64,000 nucleotides of DNA from Tamarix chinensis (GCA_030549775.1 CM060171.1:1247501-1311500), one strand, 5' to 3'; shown: positions 1 through 13,490, numbered from the stretch's first letter. Made by a program: numbers and translations. Notes: generated from the letters alone by a model not told the origin.

Positions 1-1597
1 ACCATCCATTACCTTCCTATTTTTCGTCATCTCCTCCACCTTGTAGCACTACCCTCAACCTCCACCACCAACAGCCAACAACCACCTTCCCTCATGTAAC
101 ATGCATCATGAGCTTGGCAATTTTCCCCCTTTTGCAACCTAAGGGTATTTTGGTAAATGTACTTGCTAAATATTTTAATAAGAGTTATTATTTTATGGTT
201 TAAATATTATTACAATCAATGTGTTATTATTTTTAGGTATAATAGGCTGATTAGTGGAGCCTAATAATTTTTAGTAGGTTGCTTATATTTGTGTTTTTGC
301 TAGAAATTAGGTCATCCCTATAATCTATAAAAATGTTATATCTCACATGATAGAACATTAGGGTTTTGATTTAGGAATTGTGTTAAACACGAAAGTTAGT
401 AAAATAGAGCACAAAAATCAGTAAAATAGGGTATATAATTTTGTGTAGAGTATTATGTATACAAAAGTATGTTAAAATAAATTTAATGCTAAAAATAAAT
501 TATGTATGTTATGCATAATACTATAGACTGAACATGTTTAGGAATATTTTTAGCACAATTATTATTATTGTGTGACCTAAGGGTATTTTGGTCTTTTTAG
601 GCATTTTGTGATATTTATTCCGATGAGAATGGCTGATATGTATTATTTATTGTTAAGTATGGAGATATGTGATTTGATGTTTTTAAAATGCATATTTTAG
701 CATGAGTATTATTATTGTACGACTTAGGGATATATTGGTCTTTTTAATCATATCATGATATTATTCCAATAAGTTACCTAATATGCATTATTTATTGTTG
801 ATAATAGGAATATATGATTTTGGTTTAATTAGAAACTCATGTCTGGGTTTTACGTGTTGTAACGTGTATAAGGGTAAAATGATCATTTGACATATATGGT
901 AATTTAATTGCATGTTAAATACTTTTTTTTTTGTTTTAGCCTTTTCATGATAAATTAATAAATAAAATAGAATTAATTTTTAAAATGGAAGATAAAGTGG
1001 TAATTGTTGTCTCAAGGGTATTTTTGGCTTAATGCACCTAAATATAAATAATTAAACCTAAGATGACATTGGTATCTTATCATGTTGACCTTAGTATTGA
1101 TTTGGATTATGATTATCTTGAATAATTGGAAATGAGAAAAAAATGGTAAGTATGGGAGTTCGATCTATTGGTGTAACATGATTTCATGGTCATCTTATTA
1201 AAATATTAATATTTAAAGTGAAAGACCATAAGATCTGGAATAGTGGCTCTTTAGGGGTTGCTACCCTTAAGATGTGGTTTAGCCCATGATTGATTATGAC
1301 TTTTTGCTGGTACACCTTAGTGCCTCGACCAAGCCCTATATTTTAATCTATTAAGCTCTACAGACTTATAGAGGGTATGGATAGTTATGGATTAAGATTC
1401 CTTTTCAGTAGGATATTGTGCTACTTTCATGTGCTAATATGATTAGGGTACCTTAGTGTGTTTGGGTTGATAGTCAGTAGGATACTAAGTTGCCTTAATG
1501 CATCAGTATAACTAGAGTACCTTAGCGACACCAGGTTAATATGATCCCCTTGAGTAAAATAAAAAATGGAAATGATTATTATTGGCTCAAAATGATT

Positions 1598-1890
1598 GTT
1601 GGATTAGTTTGGTAGTAGCATTTTTGCCTACCTATAGAATAACAATAGCCTTTGTGCCTCCTTGTGATTTAGTAGTAGACTTCCTGTCTACCAGTGGTTT
1701 GGTAGTAATCTTTGAGCCTATCTATGGTCATGTAGTAGCCTTCATACCTATCTGTGGTTTGGTAGTACTTGTGATTTCGTAGTAGCCTACATGTGGTTTT
1801 GTGCCTACTTGTGGTTCATTAGTAGAATATGTGCCTACCTATGGCTTTATAGAAGCATTCACGACTATGTGTATCTAGTAGTTACCTTTG
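1598..1890 (+). repeat. Minisatellite, about 38-bp unit
   Basis: Degenerate tandem repeat built around GTAGTAGCCTTTGTGCCTAC with about seven units. It lies in element 1 at a position comparable to the minisatellites of elements C, D and E. The short open frame across it is a by-product of the repeat. Confidence 0.65.
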
Positions 1891-2560
1891 AGCCACATCT
1901 GTGGTGTTATGGATTTTATTGGAATTGTGTCTGTGAGCCGTGCCTATGGTGTTGTTGATGTTATTGGTTTTGATATCGAGATATAAGATACAATGTGAAG
2001 TTTATGGTTATTTTGTTCAGATTTGTATTAATCATTACTTCAGAGAGCATCTTTTGGATGCTTGATTGGTAAGTTTTAATAAGTTCTAAATGAATGGGTA
2101 GGAGAAATATATGGCTTGGCGATATATATATATATATTATCTAATCTAATTATCTTATTTTGATCATTGTATGTATGTTTCAATATTTTATACTATGTTT
2201 TATTGTGATGCCTTCTATGTGTTCTATATGATATTTTCATATTAGTCTTGTATAATGGGTCACTCAATACCGTTGAACTGGTGTGTTTCTTTTCATGGTC
2301 TCCTACTTATTTCATAGGCTGTGATCTATGCAAGTTAGCTTGTAAGATCATTTGAAGGCTAGTATGTAGGATTGATAATTAAGACTATTCGGTCTCCTAC
2401 CCGATATCTTTTGATCCAAATGTGCTTGTACTCTCATGCCCTTTCGTATTTTTCTTTCACTAAATTTTATAACCGCTAAAAATTTATTTTCCCTTTTCTT
2501 TTTAATCTAGTTCTTATAAATGAGTTATTAATTTAAGTGGAGTAATATTTTTAGCCATAG

Positions 2561-2605
2561 CACTTGGTATGGGAATGATAGAGGAAACCGAACTTGTATT
2601 AAATG
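2561..2605 (+). other. Conserved LTR 3' stem-loop, element 1
   Basis: Arms CACTTGGTATGGG and CTTGTATTAAATG can pair over 12 of 13 positions, counting G-T as wobble. It is followed at once by TGGCGGTAACA. It corresponds to the stem-loops of elements A-F. Confidence 0.6.
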
Positions 2606-2696
2606 TGGCGGTAACACCCTACATTTTTACTATTTTAGCTTCTACAATTAAATCTTTTAATGAAAATATTAAGTCCTAAAAATGGGGGTTGTTACA

Positions 2697-5553
2697 TTAT
2701 GGTTCCCTCTTGTTTGGATGGAATGGAAGTCTGAGGTTGAGGGATGGCTTAATTTTTTATAAAATTGTCGAAGCAAATATATTGTTGTTCTAACGTTTAA
2801 CAAAGACCATCCGTGCATAGAGCCAGTCACCATTCTCCAATTATTGGAGATGAATTGAGTAGGGATTAATCAAAAATCTTGGAGAAATTCTCTAATAAAT
2901 GGGTGTAAAGGAAAATGTATGTCAGCAAATAGGGCCTCGATATACATGTTATGCATATATTTGGGGGATTATTAGCTCTATATAAAGAATTTGGTTGAAT
3001 TAGTGTAAGGGTAGAAGAAAAATTATATCTGAGATGAAATTGGTCAAGCTAGGCCTCATTAATGTTACTCAAGAGAAGAGTATCCAAGTTATGAGGTGAA
3101 GCTTATAACATGTTTATAGAAAGGGGAAAGCTACATGTGGATGAAGGGACCGATTGGTTTTTTGTTGGCTAGTTCGTTGGACTTAAAAAATGAAGAAAGA
3201 GAAATTGTGGGTGTGATTAAGGTGTTTGAAGACTGAGAAGTAGAGGAATCTAAATAGTGAGTAAGATGTTTAATAAAAATATCTTTCATCAAGGTAGGGG
3301 ATTTACTAGGTTTTTTGAGAGAATTGGTGTTTGGTGTGGTGGAAATGGAAACTCCACACATTCAACTACCATCTAGAATTTCATTGTGTTGTATTCCCCC
3401 GCTAATGGAAATGGCTAGAGGAGTATGTCTATGAATGAAGACAACAACAGTGTGGATGACCCTGATAAAGGATCAAAGATGGAGATTTATAGGTTTTAGA
3501 CGTATGGACAGAGGTTTGAAGAGGTTTCTTTGATGAAAAAATAAAGTACGAAAGTTGAGGAGGATAATGAATAGTAAATTTAGAAGCGGGGAAATAGAAT
3601 AAGTTGTGTGTGTGTGTATAGTGATGTGAGATAGTTGAAAATACCTATATTTTGATTTGAAAGAGAAATAATTATCTTAGTTGTGTGTATTCATAACCAA
3701 CGGTAAATTCACAAAATTGGGCAAAAGGTTGATTATTGAATAAAACCTTTAGAAGGGATAGAATGTCAAATCAAAGCTTTGGTTTTTTCCATTTCTTATA
3801 GTGGCAGAAAAACATGTGGCCTTTATTATTTAGATATTTTATCTCTAATCTAGACACGTGGGAGTAAAGAAATGAGGCTTGTCCAACAAGCCATATTTTA
3901 GCACTATCTTATTTATTTTTATTGAAATTCAAATTTTGAATTTTATGAAAATAGATAAAATTTTTGTAGTTTCTTTTTATTTATTAAAGGATGAACTAAA
4001 TAGATATTTCATGTATTAACTAGCTAATGAAAATTTAAATGAATGAGTTTTTCCATCGCCACTCAATATTATGTATGTGATGCCCGACAATTATTTTGTT
4101 TAAATTTATTTATCTTTGTTCATTGTGGTGTATGGGGTGTCTAATGATTGTTTATGTGTAAATTTATTTTTCCTTGTCTATATATGCGTGTCTGATGAAC
4201 ATATTGATGTGTTAGCTTGTCCTTCAATCTTTTGGGATATAATTTTTGCATATTGATTTGTATTAAGGTCTTCTTGGTTAACACAATTAGTGTATAGTTG
4301 TGATCGTTGGTCATGTAGTAGAATTTTATCTTGTCTATCCTATGGAAGTGGTTGACACAATGAAGGAAATTTTGAAGGAAATGATGATATGGAATTTTTC
4401 TCAACTAAGACTATTAATCTCTTGAATGTTGGCATGAAGAACAAGAATCAACCTAAAAAGCTTCCATGCATGTTTTCCTTTGCCTCGAACCAGTCCCAGA
4501 CTATTAGCCTATATATCTCCCTTAATGGTTCCACTCTATACATAGACATGGCTACTTGTTGTCCTCAAATACACAATATTGTTCCCTTCCCCTCTTCCCT
4601 GATTTTACCCTTATATATAGGGGTAATTTATTCATTGTAGAAATTAGAAATCATAATAAAACTATGTTAATTTTGTTCTCTCCTCTCTCTGCTCCATTTC
4701 CTTGGTATTCTCTTATTACCTACTACTATTCTAATATCTTGAGAACTCCTCATTTCAAAATATACATACAACACCAACCATACTTCATAACACATGTTTT
4801 CATGTAAAAACATACTATAAATCATGATATGACAACTAAGGCAAACATAAACACTTCATGATATGACAACTAAGGCAAACATAAACACTAAGCTTTATCA
4901 TAGGCTAGAGATTTATCTTACCTAAAGTAAATCTTCTACTAAATATAACACATCTTAACTTGTTGGTCAACTATAATATCCTTGATAACTTAAGAAAATC
5001 AAGAACCCTAAAATCAGTAAAATGCTTAAAATGATTTAAAATAAGGAAAATGGAAGAAGAAGGATAGAAAAACGAATCCTCAACTTCAACCCAAAAGAAA
5101 TAAATATCTCAAAGGAGGATAAGCAAAAAATTTAAACCTTTTTAAAACTTTAATCCTCAATTATTTAAATAAATCAAAGATTAATAATAAGATATGAAGA
5201 GGGCTAAATCTCAAGAAAGATGTTGAGAAAAAAGATGATAAGAGGAAATTAGCTACAAGGGAAGGGTTGGAAAAAGATCCATTCCACACTTAGAAAATTT
5301 TGGTTGGAAGAAAAGAGAAGAATTAAAGGAGTGTATAATTGTGTTGAGAGGAAAAGGAAATCAGATAAGAAGGCTTGAGGAAGCTTTCATGGTCGACAAA
5401 GAGAATAATGAGAGAGGCTGAAGAATTAGCTTACAAGAGTAGAGTAGGGTGTTATATATTAAAATTACCCCTAGAGGGGGTGAATAAGTTATTTTTGAAT
5501 GGGGATGATAGAAAAAAAATTTGTACACAATGTAGAGTTGTTCAAAAGAAAAA
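2697..5553. other. AT-rich region without recognisable gene
   Basis: I see no coding sequence with a recognisable domain. Open frames here are short and on both strands. The stretch holds a small TG run (3606-3617), TATA-like tracts (4605-4622, 5452-5460) and a 34-bp tandem duplication (4822-4889). The part from about 5000 to 5553, including an inverted repeat around CCCCTAGAGGGGG (5468-5480), resembles plant copia LTR sequence. Confidence 0.5.
4822..4889. repeat. 34-bp unit repeated twice in tandem
   Basis: The unit starting TCATGATATGACAACTAAGG occurs at 4822 and again at 4856 with no visible difference, so it is probably a recent slippage or repair duplication. Confidence 0.85.
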
Positions 5554-5632
5554 TGTAACAACCCTATTTTACCAACTGAACATTTTCATTTTTATGGAAG
5601 TGCTCATACTAAATTACTAGGTGCTACCGTCA

Positions 5633-5675
5633 TACTTAGCATAAGTCCAGATCCTTACCTTTCTTACACCAAGTG
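5633..5675 (-). other. Conserved LTR 3' stem-loop, element F
   Basis: In element sense the arms are CACTTGGTGTAAG and CTTATGCTAAGTA. Twelve of 13 positions pair with wobbles. The inner half differs from the other copies on both arms in a matching way. Confidence 0.6.
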
Positions 5676-5966
5676 TTAAGGTTAAAAAAACTCAACTAAG
5701 GTAAATCAACGGAAAGAGAAGTAATACATAATAGAGTTACGAATAAATGTCATAGTATAATAGTATATCCAAAGCCTGGCAAGGGACATAAGAGTCCAAA
5801 GGAAAATCGATCGTAACAAAAACTAGCACCCAATTGCCTTAACTCTTAGACCTAAATGCCCATTCTAAAAATAAAACCTCTATCCAAGGACTCCACTTGT
5901 CCTGCCCGCGCTGATAAGATTCATGTTATTCAATGGCTCTCACATAGTCATCTGTAAAAGTATTAA

Positions 5967-5987
5967 GAGTACGACTTTCTCATACTG
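5967..5987 (-). other. Second LTR hairpin, element F
   Basis: In element sense AGTATGA pairs with TCGTACT (one G-T wobble) around a short loop, preceded by TTTACTC. It is the counterpart of the CAGTACG/CGTACTG hairpin of element D. Confidence 0.5.
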
Positions 5988-8966
5988 AGTAAATCACAAT
6001 ACCTCATAAGAGGTAGCATGTCCACATTTCACATAGTTACACAACAATTGAAAAGCATGCTTAAGCACAAGGCATGAACTATACTAATAATACTCATGGA
6101 GAAACATATATTATGGTTTAAGTCTCAACTCAATAGCAAAAAATATCTATTCACTTCTCATCATTTCAAAGTGTAAAGTCATATTCGATTTGTTAAATAC
6201 ATACCAATCATAGTGTTAGGGCACTAAGACAACAACCAAAACAATACTAGGATAAGGAATTAAGGCGATTACCAAACCAACAAATCTAACATAAACCAAG
6301 GTAGGGCATGAGGCAACTACTGAACCAACAATCCATCACAATACCAAGGTTGCGCACTGAGGTAAATACCAAACAAACAATCCATTTCTTTTATTACACA
6401 ACAAACATTTTCATTTTACTTCCTTACTCGAGGGGGACACAAATCAACCCAGGGACTTAGCAGTACACCTGGTCATATTGGTGCCCGAAAGTGACACAAT
6501 ACCCTTACCTTGAACCCAGGGACACAACAGTAAGCCTATTCATACTTGCACTTAAAAGCAACATAGTATCCTCCCAACCTTGGTCACCTAGTCCTTAAGT
6601 ATTGATAACCCATGTAGGGCACGTAGGTCACCTATAGAGTATAGGAGGGCCTTAAACTAGGACACAGTGGCACACCAGTGAACCAAAAATGAGGGCTTAC
6701 ACCTCACCTCTAAGGTGGAAACCCATAGAGAGCAACCATTCCCAACTCAAGGTCTTTCACTTTAAGTGTTAATATCTTTTGATCACATAAGTCACATACA
6801 ACATAAAAATTTTCATTTTCCACACTTACCATTTTGCCCTATATTTCCAATTATTTAGATAAACCCAAAGGTTATAGGTCTATGTCAAGACAAGTTAAAG
6901 ATAAGGTCAAACTATCAAAAGGCTAAGGCCATCATTGCATTCATATATTTGTAAATGATATATTAGGTCAAAATTACTAAAATACCCTTCCAAACCTTAG
7001 TTTCCACATTTTACTCATTTTTTGCATTAAACAGTATCATTATGAGAGATTTTTCATGAGTAGTCAACAATGTAATATTTCACATTATTTTAGCACGTAG
7101 GTAATCTTTTCATTTTGGTGATTAACTATATTTTTCACTTTTTATACATTTAGTGGGTTGCGCCCACCAAAACCCTAATTATGTGACTATCACGTACCAC
7201 TTCTTTCATGCAGCATACACATACACATTTAAATCATGAAACTTCATTTAAATAGGCATATTATCATCATAGTACCGGTAGAAGCATATCTCTAATCCTA
7301 GATCATGAAAAATAGAATTCATCATAAGCTAACCCTTATCATGTACATATGTGTCCATGTGAACTATTGTGGCCCTACTTCCATGCATGGGAATTTATGA
7401 GGCATATACGATGGGATTTGAATCATAAATTGATAATAATTCAATCCCTAACAAAATCTTAGACATGCAGACGTAATACATTTGACATATTACTATGCAT
7501 ACAACTTAATTATTGTTAATCATACATATCATCCTTTTAGCATATTATCATTTCATCATGCATGCTAAAATACTTGAAAAGCATAAACCCTAGCATGATT
7601 CTATGTCTAAAAGTTCCTAGCATGATTGCACATAATTTTCTACTGTCCTGTGAGTGATTGGATTTACCTAACCCAAGCTTATACAAAATAGGTCTTCTCT
7701 AAAGCTCTCAAAAATACCTAGAAGTTTAACATCCAAACACATACATATATTATCATATAATATTAAAAATAATAATCCCAAATTACTAAAATAATTAAGG
7801 GCTACTAACTGGTGGAGAAGCAAGAGGAATGCCAAGGAAAATTGGGCAACAAGAGGGGGAAGCTTAAGGGGTGGAAATGGGTGCAGTGATAATAGGGGAG
7901 CTTCAGCCAAAATGGTTAAAGGTGGGGATGTTGGCTTTGGTAGGTTGGGCCGAAAGGAGGAGAGGTGGAAATGCAGTTAAGGTCAGTGAAGGTGTTGGTG
8001 AGAAGAGTTGAAGATGGAGGGGGAAGCTACGGAGGATAAAGGTGCAGTAAGGGTGGAGGCTTCAGCAAACTTGGCCGAAGGTAAAAGGGGAGGCATCAGT
8101 GGGTTAAGGTGCAGGTTGAGGGTGGCTATAGTAGAAATTGTTGAAGGTAGAGGGGGAGGAACGGTAGAAATGGATGGTGGTCGTGTGTTTGTTTCGGAGG
8201 GGAGAGATGAAGACAAAGGAAAATGGTGAAGGTGCACGAGGGGAGGTTGTGGGGGTTTTGTGGGTGGTTGGTGAGGGAGTTATGGCATGGATGTCCAGTT
8301 CAAGGTAGGGGGCTTCAGTGTAGGTGGTCGATGGAAATGTAGGGAGGCCGATAGGGGTTGGTGTTGCAGCAATTAAAAATGGTTGAAGGAAAGGAGGAAC
8401 GATGAGGAGAAACAAAGAGTTTGTGCATAAGAGGGAGCTCGAGCGAGGTTGGTTTTCTACATAGTGGTCAAGAGTTTTTTGGCACACACACAAGAGAATA
8501 GGAAGTGTATAACAAGGGGTTGTGTGAAATACAACGAGGACAAAAACCAGGAGTGCAAGCAAGGGGGAGAGGGGAGGTATGGTGCAAAGTGATGGTGTGA
8601 CGGTTCATAGGTAACATGCAGGGGTAAGGAGGGTAGGGTGACGGTTAGAGAAAATAAAACATAGGTTATGGATAGGTTAGAGTAAAAATCTAGTTAAATA
8701 TTTAGGGTAAAATATTCGGTATAATTTAATTATTAGGCTAGGTTTATTTGATGAAATGGATACCGGTTATGACCTTACCTAGGTTTAAAAATTAAAAAGC
8801 ACCCTTTAGTATATTTTAACTTAATTCAATTTTATAACTAATAAGTCATAATAATGTTACACATATTGACAAATATATTTGTTATCAATTTTCCTACAAT
8901 AATTATTATAACTAGTACATATAATTACCTGTTATAATTAGGATTTTCTTAAAATAGGGTATTACA

Positions 8967-11125
8967 ACAAATTACTCTCTACATCCACCACCAAAAGATT
9001 TTTTCTTTTGGATTTTGGAAATAGTAACGTGTTAATATTGATGATCACTTTTATCTCACTTTATGAGCCTTAAAATCTCAATAACCTTCTAAGAGATGAT
9101 TTACAACTTAAAATATTTATCTTCTCTGGACTCTTCAAAATAATCTCTCAAGAATGATAGGCAAATACTCACTAACCCCTTTAAAATAAATTTTGTAAGG
9201 TGGTTGTGATTACAAATGATTCTCACTAAGAATATAAGATATGAATGTGTAGAACTTTGTATGAGATGTAATATCGCTACATGTAATGAAAGATATTACA
9301 ATTTAAGAGCAATTCTAGCTAAAAGAAGTGAGCAATGAACACTTTTCAATAAAACTTAGAATATGAAAGTTTAGAGAATTTGAATGAGTAATTGAATTAT
9401 TTAAGAGTAGATGATTAATTACACAATTAATCTAGTTCTTAAAGTTGTTATAAATGTAGTGGGACCTTATATATAAGGGTTTCCCTCATCGTATAGCCAT
9501 TAAACACAAAATCTCAAAAAGTTGTATGGCCAGTCAATTGGTGGTTCAAACTAGATAACTAATTATGTTCAGATTAGAAATGAAAAGTTACCATTATGAG
9601 AACTAGTCGATTGGTTTATTCAAATTAGTCAATCGTTTATCCGTAGTGCATAGTTGGTCTTATAAACATATATAAATAGTGACATGGTATGGTAAGACTA
9701 TTCAATGTGTTCATGTAACCAATCGATCTATTTGATCAAATTGGTTGATTGGTTTTAAACCATTTGATGAGTTCAGACATAGACCAATGGGGTTTTATAG
9801 AAGTAAAAGAAACCTGTGGATTGGTTAGTCAAATCATTCGATCGGTTTTCTCAACTAGTCTATTGGTCTGGCAAAATCAGTTGATGAGTTTAAACATAGG
9901 CGAATGGGTTTTTTAAAGAGTGAAACTCATGGATTGGCTAGTCAAATGAGTCAATTGGTTTCCTTAAACCAGTCAATCGATTTGTCAAAACTAGATGATG
10001 AGTTTAAACAAAGGTGAATGGGCTTTTGTAAGAGTAAAATCCATGGATTGGTTGGCTGAACCATTCATTCGGTTCAGCATAAATCGTTAATTGATTTTTT
10101 GTGCCATTCAATCTATTTGAGTTCAACTCATTTCATGTATTTTATTAAACTTAACCAGTCGATCGGTCTTGAGACCTTTTGACTAGTTCCAACTAGAACC
10201 GACAATTTAGTTTCAAAACAATTTTAAAGAGTTTAGAAATCAAGATCATCTATGACATCTTATGAAATGAATACAAATCAAGTGTTTAAAAATGTTTTAA
10301 AGATTTTTTTTATGAAAATGTGAAATTGATCAACTTAGCTCGTTACATGGAACCTAAGACTTAAGAAATATGATCCTTAACCTTTAAGTCTTAATTATTT
10401 TTTATGCCTTGATTGTTCTTTTAAATTTGTACATTTGGAGAAATTATTTGAGTGGGTGTGATTATATTTCTTTTTAAGTTAATCATAGTTACACTTAAGC
10501 AAACATATTAGTTCTTAAGATATTTGTTATCATCAAAATAAGAACAATGACATTGTTTGACCTATGAAGTCAACATGTATAAAGGTGCAATAAAATGATG
10601 AAGTATGGGAGAGAAGGGGTTAAGAAGAGAAAGATAAGGCTAGAGGGCATAAAAGACAAGTGTAACCTTTGTTACATGAGCAAGAGGGGAGAGGGAAGTG
10701 AGGGAGAAGGAGTTGTTGAGAGAAAATACCTCAAAAAGTACTTTTTAGAATTTTTTTAGCAAAATAAAATTATACAATGATCCAAATAATATGAAAATAA
10801 TCTCAAGACACCAAAGTGTGCTTATTAGAACAAAGAAAAACTAATTAGAAGTTTAGAAAATCATTTGAGCAATAATCAAAACAAAAACTAGGAAAATACT
10901 TGAAAGTCACATTAGAACTAGTTAACTGATTTATCAATACCAATACTAATTTCACCAGTTGACTAGTTTTCTCCTACCAGTTAAATGGTTCTTTTGGGGT
11001 ACCAACTAAGTTCTTGGAAAAAATAACTGGTTGGTTTTGGATGACCAGTCAACGAGATACCCCAAAATTTACAACTGAAAAATTTCGTTTAATGAAAAGA
11101 TTTGGCTTAAGCAAAATAAAAAAAA
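8967..11125. mobile_element. Old LTR-like background around element F
   Basis: AT-rich and non-coding. A perfect 14-bp palindrome CCTTATATATAAGG (9465-9478) could serve as a TATA region in either direction. Downstream is a block rich in variants of CCAGTCGATCGGTT, a composition common in long plant copia LTRs. With 5000-5553 it probably formed one LTR-like element that was split by F. Its borders and coding part were not found, so the assignment is tentative. Confidence 0.35.
9640..10150. repeat. Tandem repeat, about 115-bp unit
   Basis: Related blocks containing GATGAGTTTAAACATAGG recur at 9766, 9883 and 9997 (spacings 117 and 114), each followed by an AATGGG tract and a GGATTGG/CAATTGG motif. 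There are three to four diverged units. Confidence 0.7.
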
Positions 11126-11151
11126 TGTAAATTATGGGGATATTACTGCCA

Positions 11152-11197
11152 CACTTAGTACTAGATTGGTTCACTTCTACCGCTCCAGTACCAAGTG
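11152..11197 (-). other. Conserved LTR 3' stem-loop, element A
   Basis: In element sense CACTTGGTACTGG pairs with CTAGTACTAAGTG at all 13 positions (two G-T wobbles). TGTGGCAGTAATATCCCC follows. Confidence 0.65.
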
Positions 11198-11202
11198 CTA
11201 AG

Positions 11203-11868
11203 AACGAGCGAACGAGAGAATCGCCGAGAGAGAGAGAGACAAGTCGCGAGAGAAGAATCGAGAAAAACTCAGCCAGAAATATTCAGTCAAAAGTATCGTC
11301 CTGTTACACATTGACCCAGCTATTTATAGGCGTAGTATAGACCGTATGTCGACGTACAAAATACACAATACAGACCTTCGAATACACGCTATATCTACAA
11401 CAGAAAGGCCGAACGGCCTGATTGCTTTGGGCCAAATAACTAGTCGATTAGCCCAATCAAACCCCAAAATAAAAATGTCCCAAATACAATTAAGTTTAGG
11501 ACTTAATTCCCATCAGCTAAAAATAACACTTTAGCTAATCATGGCTATTAAGGATTGATTAATCCACAATCCATCTAGTCCAAATTAAGGATCGGGTGGC
11601 GGATTATACAACCGACCTAATTTCCATTAGCCAATTTCGACCGGCGAATGCATCATATGGGACTACAATTTATTAAAAAAATATTACATAATCTGCACAC
11701 TTCAGATACATAATCTACACATTCCAGCAACTGCATCCAAAGATCCACAGAGTCCATATGCTGCATTACACTCCTATTTATTCACCAAATAAGACAAACA
11801 ATTATAAGTAAATAATTCACAGCAATTTTCAAAATTAATTAAATATAAATTCTTAAGATTCACATCAA
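11203..11868 (-). mobile_element. Solo LTR fragment of a gypsy relative
   Basis: The segment matches the internal and outer parts of the 834-bp gypsy LTRs at 14394 and 20483 (shared features include GGCGGATTATACAACC and the TTCACATCA end) but is clearly older. The first ~170 bp of the LTR as written on the plus strand are absent. CTAAG occurs directly on both sides (11198-11202 and 11869-11873), as expected for a 5-bp target duplication. It was inserted into element A, just beside the stem-loop. Confidence 0.75.
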
Positions 11869-12029
11869 CTAAGGCCAAACATATAAGGCACATATCACAA
11901 ACATAATCATATAGGCAACATATAATAATATAGATGATGAGGGCGGGTTACGTTCTAATAAACTTGTTCTTTATATCTTTTAACAGTATACTGATTTCAC
12001 ACATACTCTTAATTAATCCACGCGAGTGT

Positions 12030-12400
12030 GGGAACCCCACTATTATAACTGGTAGACCGAAATACACACAGGACAGAACGCTCTTGACCACTATTATTCG
12101 CCGGTGGATCGGTCTCTAGGGCAAAATGCTCCTGGCCACTATTATTCGACGGTGGACTGGTCTGGCCCCGACTTACATGGTGTTTCACTTTCACTGTAAG
12201 TACTTAGTGTATTTCCCACGTCTTATCTTCATTACGTTTGGTTTGTTGAGCACGAAATCCCATACTATTATAGCCGGTGGACCAAAAATCAGGCAGGACA
12301 AAACGCTCCTGGCCACTATTATTCGTCGGTGGATCAGTCTCCAAGGCACCCCGGCTTCTAGCCACTATTATTCGCCGGTGGAACGGTTTGGGCCCGGCTC
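12030..12400 (-). repeat. CCGGTGGA repeat block of element A
   Basis: Several units contain CCACTATTATTCGCCGGTGG with short variable spacers. The same block occurs in B, C and D and is one of the landmarks that align the copies. Confidence 0.7.
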
Positions 12401-13478
12401 AACAATCTTCCTCTTTAAATGATTAGTGTCTTATTTGTATCTTATTTGATAATTTTTCACCCTTGACATGCATGCCACCATTCTTCTACTTCTATCCTCC
12501 CAAGAGGGGCCCGCCCCATATCTTGAGACTCCGGCACCTCCTAACTGCCCCGACTAACATTCCTTATTCCATTACCCACACTAGAAGCCCAATTCCGATG
12601 TGTGTGGGTCAAGGCCCACTACCTCATACCACTAAGCCCATTCATAGTCCTCCCTAGGGTTTTCTCTACAAAACCCTAATTTAGGCCTATGTGGCCCATC
12701 CTTCTCTGCTTCACATGACCCAAACTATTTTAACACTCCACACATCACGACCCTTAGATTCCACTCTTACTTTATGCCTCATTCATCCTTCATTTATTCT
12801 TTTCTTTTTCTTTTTCTTTTTCCACCTTCTCAAATTAGGGTTTCCTCCCAACCCTAGCCCGGTCTCCTACGCACCCTTATACTGTCCCAAGTACTATATT
12901 CCACCCGAAGCCCCTATTCACCCAAGCGACACTTCTATTACCTTCCTCACGCCTCAAGGCAACTTTCTATACGTAAAGTTTACCCCCATGCAGACTCTAA
13001 CCACCCCATGCAAAACCCTCGATATTTATCAAGCAAAACCCTAGTTCCTCCCATGTAACCCTAGTTTATCCCACTCTTTCATTTTATCTAAGTTCTCTTT
13101 TATTCACCACTCATGGTTCATGGATTATTTAGGTCATTATTACCTACGTTAGCCAACTTACTTCCCTTTGGTTATCTTATTTTCTTATTTTTCTTTTTTT
13201 TTCATGCCTCCATCCCACATCACCACATTAAATACCCTAGCATGCATGTCCTAAGGGGCCACATCACATCACGTCACAACTTGCAGCATATTCATATTAG
13301 CACATACTAGAAGAAAACACAAGAACATACCTCTGTTCTAAGCCACACTACATATAAAACAGTTAAGATAATAGCACATGGTACACGACATATAATTATA
13401 CGGGACATCCAAGGCATGCAAGACACATAAAACACATGCGGTCTTAGCTATACCCTTACGTAAAACGTCGCCGGGCTT

Positions 13479-13490
13479 GGAGCACGCTCC
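13479..13490 (-). promoter_or_regulatory. GGAGCGTGCTCC block, element A
   Basis: An inverted repeat (GGAGC/GCTCC) is followed in element sense by CGACGTTTTACGTAAG. The same block occurs in B, C and D. Its role is unknown. The end resembles a splice donor. Confidence 0.5.

Larger units (their letters stand above)
1..2696 (+). mobile_element. Long solo-LTR-like element 1, 3' part
   Basis: Non-coding, AT-rich sequence ending in GGGGGTTGTTACA at 2696. The last 150 bp match the 3' ends of elements A-F in layout: GCCATAGCACTTGGTA, a second arm, then GTGGCGGTAACACCC. A TTTAAAGTGAAAGA block near 1216 is also shared with the other copies. The element runs off the left edge, so its start and target duplication cannot be seen. 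No gag, pol or other protein is visible, so I read it as an LTR (solo, or the 3' LTR of an element starting outside the window). Family assignment beyond Ty3/gypsy-like long LTR is not possible from sequence alone. Confidence 0.6.
5554..8966 (-). mobile_element. Long solo-LTR-like element F
   Basis: Read on the minus strand it starts TGTAATACCCTATTTTAAG (8966) and ends GGGTTGTTACA (5554). The flanks are AAAAA (5549-5553) and ACAAA (8967-8971), a 4/5 match to a 5-bp target duplication. The 3' end carries the shared stem-loop (5633-5675). The zone 7800-8650 is strongly G-rich on the plus strand (pyrimidine-rich in element sense), as in A-D. A repeat of about 50 bp lies at 6230-6370. No protein domain is present, so a solo LTR is the simplest reading. 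It sits in older LTR-like DNA. Confidence 0.7.

Noticed and set aside
1598..1890. CRISPR-like repeat array
   Set aside because: Units are degenerate, spacers are not unique fixed-length sequences, and the genome is a plant; it is a minisatellite. The same applies to 43245-43690 and 44330-44790.
3131..3361. 76-residue minus-strand frame
   Set aside because: No recognisable domain, AT-biased composition and no neighbouring exons.
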